Shown here: positions 57,190 through 64,000 of the stretch, piece by piece
How the letters are laid out: every line of letters starts with the position of its first letter
How positions within the stretch are numbered: position 1 is the first letter of the stretch
Source: Lonicera japonica
Lineage: Eukaryota > Streptophyta > Magnoliopsida > Dipsacales > Caprifoliaceae
NCBI GenBank assembly: GCA_021464415.1
Contig: CM038469.1
Coordinates: 27,893,736 to 27,957,735 of the forward strand
Length of the DNA: 64,000 nt
Direction of reading: 5' to 3'
Made by a program: the position numbers and the translations under genes
The notes under the pieces: model-generated
Database searches by the model: none
Seen by the model: the letters and a program-made list of their open reading frames with translations, nothing else
Told to the model about the DNA's origin: nothing

Positions 57190-58330
57190 AACTCTACACC
57201 CTTGAATAAATTTTATACACACATCAAGATATCACATCAAAGTTAAAACACTCACACTAATAATATACACATAATAAATTCTCATACACAAATAAATTTT
57301 TCTATATAAAAAATGCCGTAACTTAAAATAAAAAATTCAAAATTTAATATTTAAAATATACCAGTCAAGATCAATTAAACAAGATCCATTGTGATTATAA
57401 AATTATGTAAAACAAAACTATTAAGTAACATTTAACACCAATAATATACACAAAGTAAACTCTCACACACCAATAAATATTTTTATATTAAAAATGCTGT
57501 AACTTAAAACAAAATTCAAAATTTAATATTTAAACTCTACTAATCAAGAAATTTAATATTTAAATATAATAATCAAGATCAATTAAACAAGATTCATCTT
57601 AAAATAAAAAATTTAATATTTAAAATATACCAATCAAGAAATTTCATAAAAAATAATATTTAAATCTACTAATCGAGATCAATTAAACAAGATCCATCAT
57701 GACTACAGAATTATGAATTTAAGATTTAAATTTACTAATCAAGATTAATTAAACAAGATCATCATGACTATAGAATTATGTAAAAAAAATAAAAAAAAAT
57801 ATTTAGTAACATTTAACACCAATTATATACACACAATAAACTCTCACATATCAATCATTTTTTTCTACATTAAAAATGTCATAACCTAAAATAAAAAATT
57901 CAAAATTTAATATTTAAATATAATAATCAAGATCAATTAAACGAGATCTATCATGACTATAGAATTATGTAAAAAAAATAATAACAATTATTGAATAAAA
58001 TTTAAGTACGTATTTTATGTGTTTGTACATTATTGATCATCTTAGTATATTATTTTTAGGAGTGTTCACAATATATCGGTCAATTTTTTGAACTATTTTC
58101 AAATCATACCAACAGACGTGATTAAATTATTTTCACATATGGCCTTGAGTTTAATTTGTTAAAAACTTATTTTATTGAGATCAAAATAAGATCAAAAAAT
58201 ATGATTAAAGATTCTTTCAAAATTAAAAACAAGTCGATCCAATCCAGTCTACTTTTAGTTGTTCTAACATGAAGATATATTGAATCTAAATTTGTCGATT
58301 TAAATTCATCACATGTTACTCATTTTTTTC
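57190..58330 (-). repeat. Tandemly reiterated dispersed repeat, inverted relative of 36010-36760
   Basis: AATCAAGATCAATTAAACAA followed by GAT(C/T)CAT recurs at about 57365, 57570, 57680, 57745 and 57930. Copies are separated by AACATTTAACACCAA, ATACACA(C/A)A(A/G)TAAACTCTCA and AATGCTGTAACTTAAAA-type segments, giving an irregular array. The right part (58040-58330) contains GGAGTGTTCACAATATATCG and AACATGAAGATATATTGAA, the complements of the left part of the 36-kb repeat. Confidence 0.65.
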
Positions 58331-59389
58331 TTGTAATTAGTTCTTATTGGTGAGAAAATCTCTATCCTTTTTATATTTTTCAAGGAAATCGTTTTCTTGA
58401 GTCTCCAAAAAATTAAATATCTTAAAAAGCGAAAGTAACAACATATTTTAATAAATGGTTTATTTTTATGAAAACAATTTTATTTTTTCAATTCTTTTTT
58501 CCCCTTTTTCACGGAAGATAACATTTTTTTAAAAGAAGGAAGAAAGTGTTTTTAAGTAGTTAAAAAATCATTTAAGAACACCCGGGGTGCAAAGACGGAT
58601 TTCGTGGATACATTTAATAACACCCCGAAAAATTCATCACTATTTACTTTTTTTTCTGCAAGTTTTTTTTTCTCCGCCGTTTTTCTTCTAAAATATTTGA
58701 TAAAAATAAAATTGATCTTCTACTATTTTTGATGTAGTGAATTAAGACATATTTATATAGTATAAGATTTAATTATTACTTTTGTTAATTAATTAGTTAA
58801 CTTTACCGGCTCCTCCGAGTCTTTGCAATTTAACCTAACTTATTTAGACAAAAATTTTAATGAAATTTATTAAGAACAATGTAAATTTTGTTTATTATGT
58901 TTTATATTAATGAAAAATTTAATATTATTTAATGTTTTCACTTTTAGCGATAAAACTTTATTGTCTTTATATTGTTTTAGCAAACTCACCCTACCACTGG
59001 AGTGAAGGGCCAGATCTTTTAAATATTAGATAGGGTGAGAAAAAAATATTTTCATATTAAGATGAGAATACTGATTATGTTGGTACATTTAAAAATAGCC
59101 TTATTAATTAGAGTGCATGACTACAATTATGTCAACATATATTATTTTTTGAATCCCTTCGCGTTATATTATTGCTCGGTTTAAAGCAGGTTAACACAAC
59201 ATATAGTTCATTTATGGATTTGTGTAGGCCAAACATTTTATGCAATTATTCATGGAAAACCATTCAGTTGTGTGGATCGTGTCCTGCATCTATGGGCAGG
59301 TATTATATTTAAGGTTGATTTTTAATAGTGGACCCACGATTTTACTTTGTCGATCTTTTGTTGTACGTTTAAATAAAAAAAAGAATATA
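58331..59389. other. Intergenic, no gene seen
   Basis: There are several T- and A-homopolymer runs (58490-58530, 58650-58670). No supported feature. Confidence 0.4.
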
Positions 59390-59559
59390 TATAGGGTCGG
59401 ATTGGATTTTTTAGATGCAAAATCCAAACCCACCCATGAATCTGGGTTAGTCCGTTCTTTTTTTGATATCCAAACCCAACCCGAGGTCAAAAAACCCACC
59501 CCGTTAGGGTCGGGGCCGGTCGAAAACCTAGATAATGAAGTTGTGTCAGACTTTTGAAT
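59390..59559. mobile_element. hAT-like fragment with GGGTCGG motifs
   Basis: TAGGGTCGGATTGGATTTTT and later CCAAACCCAACCCGAGG and GGGTCGGGGCCGG resemble subterminal parts of the hAT MITEs at 15309 and 31473. No matching end pair or target duplication was found. Confidence 0.35.
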
Positions 59560-59745
59560 TGCTTATTTTACTCCTGTGGTCTTTTTTTTTCATTAAAAAA
59601 TATGGTTGCAAAAAGGTTTGAACCTTGAACAAAGTAATTTGCTAATTAACCACTGTACCACTTAACATTATTTTTTTATATTTTAATTTTAACTAAATAT
59701 ATCTGAGTAGCACACGCATCGCGTGTGCATATGATCTAGTATATA
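59560..59745 (-). repeat. Interspersed repeat with B-box-like core (copy 4, inverted)
   Basis: Read on the minus strand, the head ACTAGATCATATGCACACGC, GTACAGTGGTTAATTAGC, the B-box-like AAGGTTCAAACC and then AGTAAAATAAGCAATTCAAA match the copy at 18924-19175 in order. Confidence 0.6.
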
Positions 59746-60102
59746 TATATATTGCTTTATATTCTACACTTGATAATTAATAACTTGAATAATCTATTAA
59801 GTCAGAACTATAATTTAAACAAAAAAAGAGGCTTATTTGATTTAACAAATAGTCAAAATTGAAGGCCTCTTCTTCTCAAATGCGACCGTTAAAGTGCGCA
59901 CCGCACTCTTTGATCACTCCAACGATTTCTTTGTTTGCATCAATACAAAGATTAAAGAGAATGAGTAAATCTCTAATAACTAGCATGAAGAAATTACACA
60001 TATTCATCTCACGATGACCGGAAAAAGTATATGAACTCAACCCATAAAAAACCAGTAACTGATTATAGAGGTCGGAAATAATGGCTTGATTTCCATTGAA
60101 TA

Positions 60103-60299
60103 AAGATGAGAAATATATATATATAGGTACAAGATGAGATTGCTGTCAATTAATTAAAGATCAATCAAATATTCTAAAACTAGCTAATTGCCTAATCTAT
60201 GGGATTTGCCGTCAATGCAAATTATTTACAAAATCTAAATAGGAAACTGACTAAATATTTACAAAAAATACACAATTAAATAATTAATTCCTCTAATAT
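60103..60299 (-). repeat. 3' LTR segment of the copia element
   Basis: AAAGATGAGAAATATATATA through GGTACAAGATGAGATTGCTG to CACAATTAAATAATTAATTC matches 62782-62984 with few differences, mostly a 4-bp TA difference and small indels. The LTR may extend farther left, where the paired copy is lost. Confidence 0.75.
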
Positions 60300-60314
60300 G
60301 CCCCCTCAAGATGG

Positions 60315-60800
60315 AGCTCGTGTAGAGAGTCTAATCTTGGTCTTCAAAAGTTGAAATCGGGTGCGTGGAAGAGGCTTGGTCAAGGCATTGGCTAATTGAT
60401 TTTCTGAGGACACATGGGTGACACGTAAGGATCCACTCTGTACTTGATCCCTAATAAAACGATAATCAATTGTAACATGCTTCATGCGTAAATGGAAGAC
60501 TGGATTGGAACAAAGATAAGTTGCACCAACATTGTCACAATAGATGACCGGAGCAGCATGTATACAAATGCTTAGTTATGTTAGAAGAAAACAAATAACT
60601 CAACAGCTGTAGCAGCGACATAACGATATTCAGCTTCAATGTATGAACGTGCAACCGTGCATTGTTTCTTAGAGGAGCAAGACACCGGGTTGCAGCCGAG
60701 ATAAACTATGTAAGCACTAGTGGGGGAGTAGTCATCCTTATAACCGGCCCAGTCATCATTTGGAAAGGCATGAAATGATAGGTATGTGTGACAATGCAAG
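60315..60800 (-). pseudogene. Copia RNase H region
   Basis: Minus-strand reading gives DDWAGYKDDYSPTSAYIVYL and VARSYIEAEYRYVA, then after a shift CDNVGATYL, RMKHVTIDYRF and LANALTKPLPRTRF, the standard copia RNase H landmarks. The frame change near 60580 disables it. Confidence 0.8.
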
Positions 60801-61824
60801 GCAAGACCATGATCAGCGATTCCAAAAAGATAGCGAAGTAAGCGTTTGACAGCATTCCAATGATCAGTAGTAGGTTGGTGCAGTAGTAGGTTGGTGCAAG
60901 AATTGAGACAATTTATTAACGGACATATGCAATATCAAGGCGAGGGAGGCACAAGTATTGGAGACTACCAACAACCGTTCTGTATTCAGAAGGATCTGGC
61001 AATGCAGTTCCAGAAAAAACTGTAAATGTTAGCTCGGTGGCAAGCAGAGTGGTGACAAGTTTGGCCCTAGTCATATTTGTACAAGCAAGAAGATCAGTGA
61101 TATACTTTCACTGAGAGAGAAGGAGACCGTTGGAAGTAGTGTCAACTTCAACACCAAGAAAATAATTCAAATCGCCTATATCTTTGATTGAAAATCGTTT
61201 GCTAAGAAGATCAATGAACCATTGAACTGTAGTGGCATTGCATCCAGTAATAATTATGTCATCGACATACACAAGGAGATAGACTAGATTATCATTGTTA
61301 TTGAAGATGAAGAGTGACGTGTCTGCATGAGAGTTTGTAAACCCAAAGGCTACTAGAAATTGTCAAAGCTCCTGATACCAAGCCCATGGTGCTTGTTTAA
61401 GACCATATATAGCCTTACGTAACATCCAAACATGTGTGGGATTATCACAATCAACAAAATCGGGTGGCTTTGCCATGAAAACATCTTCAGAGAGATGACC
61501 TTGAAGAAAGACATTATTTACATCAAGTTGACGAATAGACCACCCAAGACTAACAACTAGACTAAGAACCAAGTGAATAGTGGTAGGTTTAACATCTGGA
61601 CTGAATGTGTCATGATAATAAACACCAGGGCACTGATGGAACCCTTTGGCAACTAATCGCGCTTTGCACCTATCAATAAAGCCATCAAGTAAATGTTTAA
61701 TTCTAAAAATCCATTTACAACTAACAAAATTTTGTGTGGAATTTGGTGGGACAAGTTCCCATATTCCATTCTTCACAAGAGCATCATACTCCTCGGACAT
61801 GGCCTGACGCCATTCTTTACTCAC
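60801..61824 (-). pseudogene. Copia reverse transcriptase region
   Basis: The first block (61824-61363) reads EWRQAMSEEYDALVKNGIWE, KARLVAKGFHQ, LDVNNVFLQG and KAIYGLKQAPWAWYQEL. After a break the catalytic YVDDIIITG lies near 61275-61250, followed by DLNYFLGVE. The YVDD residues are retained but stops and shifts separate the blocks. Confidence 0.85.
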
Positions 61825-61826
61825 CC

Positions 61827-62035
61827 ATTCATGTATATCTATATGTGTATGATATATGCATGCTTGAACATGATACTACATTTTTGATGTACTCCATGTT
61901 TAGAATACTTGATGTAGATGTTATTGCATATTTGTTTACTTCTAATACACATATCCTAGTTCTACCGGGATGGGTGAGTAACGCTCTAGGCCTTAAATAT
62001 ATGGGTGTTATCCTATAGATTAAGGTGGGGGTGTT
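61827..62035. other. Unrelated insertion between copia integrase and reverse transcriptase
   Basis: About 200 bp here (ATATATGCATGCTTGAAC ... TAAGGTGGGGGTG) does not read as copia protein on the minus strand, while both flanks do. It may be a small insertion or sequence too decayed to recognise. Confidence 0.35.
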
Positions 62036-62781
62036 ACATAGTTGGAATAAATGGTGCAAAGAGAAACCAATTTGGGAGTGTTTCTGGACTTGGACGGCTA
62101 AGTTGAGTTTGAATGGATTCGAAAGGAAAGATAGATTCCAAAAATTTGATATGACAGGATGTGTAGATTTTGGAAGTGGAAGGGTCAAGACAAATATATA
62201 GACTTTGGGTCAGGGAGTACCCAAGAAACGTACAAGGGATGGATCGAGTCTCAAGTTTGTGACTAGAATAGGGACGAAGCCATGGATAACATAAGCAACC
62301 AAAGATACAGAGCTTTGTATAATTTGGGGAAGAGCGAAAAAGGCGCTCATAAGGAGAGGAAATAGAAAGTGTAAGTATAAGCATGCGATTAATGAGATAC
62401 ATAGTGGTTGCAAAAGCACAGGTCCAGTACGTGAGCGGAAGAGAGATGTGAGTGAGTAAAGAAAGACCAGTTTCAACAATATGTCAATGTCGGCGTTCGA
62501 AGAGACCATTGTGTTCGGGCATATGCAGGGAAGGTAAGGTGAGAAATTCCATGAAGAGATAAAAATTGATCTAATGCTCGATATTCCCCACCATTATCGG
62601 TGTAAAGAGTGACAACGGAGTGTTTGAAGTGATTTTCTATTTGGGGTTTGAAGCGAAGAAAGACATCACATACATGAGATTTCTTCTTCAATGGGTAATA
62701 CCATATATAACGGGTAAAATGATCAACAAAAATAACATAATACTTGAAATCATCAACAAAGTAAACATGGGAGGTCCAAAC
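62036..62781 (-). pseudogene. Copia integrase region, N-terminally truncated
   Basis: The minus strand near 62781 begins mid-domain with VWTSHVYFVDDFKYYVIFVD, then LYTDNGGEY with the second catalytic Asp and ISHLTFPAYA. A later block covers the integrase C-terminal part (FLGYSLTQ, then STSKIYTSCHIKFLE). Frames shift at about 62480-62510 and again near 62400. Confidence 0.75.
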
Positions 62782-62984
62782 ATAAAGATGAGAAATATAT
62801 ATAGGTACAAGATGAGATTGCTGTCAATTACTTACAAATCAATCAAATATTCTAAAACTAGCTAATTGCCTAATCTATGGGATTTGCTGTCAATGCAAAT
62901 TATTTACAAAATCTAAATAGGAAACTGACCAAATATTTGCAAAAAATACACAATTAAAAAATTAACAAAGTAATTCCTCTAATA
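62782..62984 (-). repeat. 5' LTR segment of the copia element
   Basis: It is the partner of 60103-60299, ending at ATTCCTCTAATA before unrelated sequence. Its left boundary abuts integrase coding sequence, which marks the deletion joint. Confidence 0.75.
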
Positions 62985-64000
62985 ATCGCCAACAACATAC
63001 ATTTTCACATACTTAGTTCATATTGACCAAAAAACGTACATGAGCTCGGCTCATGTGGAGCAAGTAAAGTACCAATGTACAACATGTTTGCATTTTTACA
63101 TACTTGGCCCTTAGTGACCAAGAAACTAACTTATACAAAGCGATGGATATCCGAGTCTGACGCTCGTTTCCTAGAGCAAATGTGCATTCAAATGCAAGGA
63201 GTGGTTTGTGCATTGAATTGCATGACTAGAATGTGGGACAATAAATAATGAAATGTAGCAAAAAGAAAACAACAATTTACCTATACAACATGCATTTTTT
63301 TTTCTGTGTGTGTGTGTAAAATATAGTTGAACTTAGTTTGCATATCAAAATTATGTGCTCAATTAAGCAAATTTTATTATTTTAGTTGAAGCATAAACAA
63401 GTAAAACAGTGGATGCTCATAGCACCCACGCACCTTTTAAATACGCCCACCAAAATACACACGTTTTTTAACTCCATCCTTTAATGGTTACTTTATTGAA
63501 ATTTATATCACTTTAGAAGAGAAACATTTATGAGGAATAATTCATTGTTAATATTCACAAAAATTGTTCAACGAAGAAAATTCATCACAGAAAACTAAAA
63601 GAATTACAATTTTCATTCATCATGATAGTAGATTTTTATATTGCAAAACTAAATTAGTAAATTTCGTTAAATTTGGTTTTACTAAAGAACAATCAAACTT
63701 GTAATTACTCCATAAATTTCTAGTTCACCTCTAGAAATATTTTAGGAATTATAAATAGATGTAAGTTTGTGGGGATTTCTTAAAATTTACTACTATTATT
63801 ATTCTTGGTCCCCAACTTTGAACAAAAATAATTTTAATACTGAATTTTGTTCTTTAATTTACAAAAGATAATATTAGTATTAAATTTGTCCCCTACATAT
63901 AAACCTTCAAATTTGAAAAAGAGACTATAGAAATAGAAAAAACAAAAAAGATTCTAGATTATAGAAAAAGCGATGTTATCAAATAAATCGACTTAGTGAA
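62985..64000. other. Intergenic to window end, no gene seen
   Basis: ACATACTTAGTTCATATTGACC near 63007 and ACATACTTGGCCCTTAGTGACC near 63099 are a degenerate direct repeat of about 92 bp. A TGTGTGTGTG run lies near 63305. Nothing else is recognised. Confidence 0.4.

Larger units (their letters stand above)
60100..62984 (-). mobile_element. Deleted Ty1-copia element with two flanking LTR segments
   Basis: Minus-strand order is LTR (62984-62782), integrase, reverse transcriptase, RNase H, polypurine tract TCTTGAGGGGG (about 60302-60312), LTR (60299-60103). The integrase-RT-RNase H order is that of copia. Gag, protease and the primer-binding site are absent: the right LTR segment runs straight into the middle of integrase. 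Frames are broken in several places. Confidence 0.8.

Noticed and set aside
62620..62865. 81-codon plus-strand frame near the copia LTR
   Set aside because: It is the antisense of copia integrase running on into the LTR.

Overview
This is a nuclear window from a flowering plant, almost certainly a eudicot. It is strongly AT-rich, genes are sparse and split by introns, every major class of plant transposable element is present, and a plastid ycf2 fragment is embedded in it. Only two host genes can be supported. One is a complete ten-exon gene on the minus strand (22258-39768) for a CWC27/CYP57-type spliceosomal cyclophilin of 496 aa. The other is a small intronless extensin-like, probably GPI-anchored, cell-wall protein (55243-55761, plus strand).

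Layout: 1-2909 is the 3' part of a SIRE/Maximus-type copia retrotransposon: a decayed envelope-like ORF, polypurine tracts and an 821-bp LTR. From about 2907 to 19365 lies an old tandem segmental duplication, unit 1 at 2907-10210 and unit 2 at 10270-19365. The units align block by block but have each gained their own insertions, including a roughly 3.6-kb nest of MITEs, a hAT element with a Tourist element inside it, a 210-bp tandem array and the ycf2 fragment, all in unit 2. The interval 19366-22257 holds MITEs only.

The CYP57 gene follows (22258-39768). Its exons join in frame throughout, but its introns have swollen with LINE fragments (four), a complete 285-bp SMART/TRIM element plus a second partial copy, a short copia LTR and several MITEs. 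Immediately upstream of its start codon sit a 1.15-kb hAT element and a Tourist element. From 42 to 50 kb come two unusual hairpin-rich tandem arrays, an orphan exon-like ORF with one in-frame stop, and a broken Mutator-like transposase gene split by a gypsy fragment. A decayed copia end lies at 50.8-52.2 kb. The extensin-like gene stands alone at 55 kb. An array related to a repeat at 36 kb (opposite orientation) fills 57.2-58.3 kb, and a deleted minus-strand copia element with two short LTRs occupies 60.1-63.0 kb.

The two host genes show no sign of working together. Most of what can be learned here is genome history: the order of insertions can be read from nesting, target-site duplications and the empty sites kept in paralogous copies. 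All similarity statements come from reading the sequence by eye; no database search was run.
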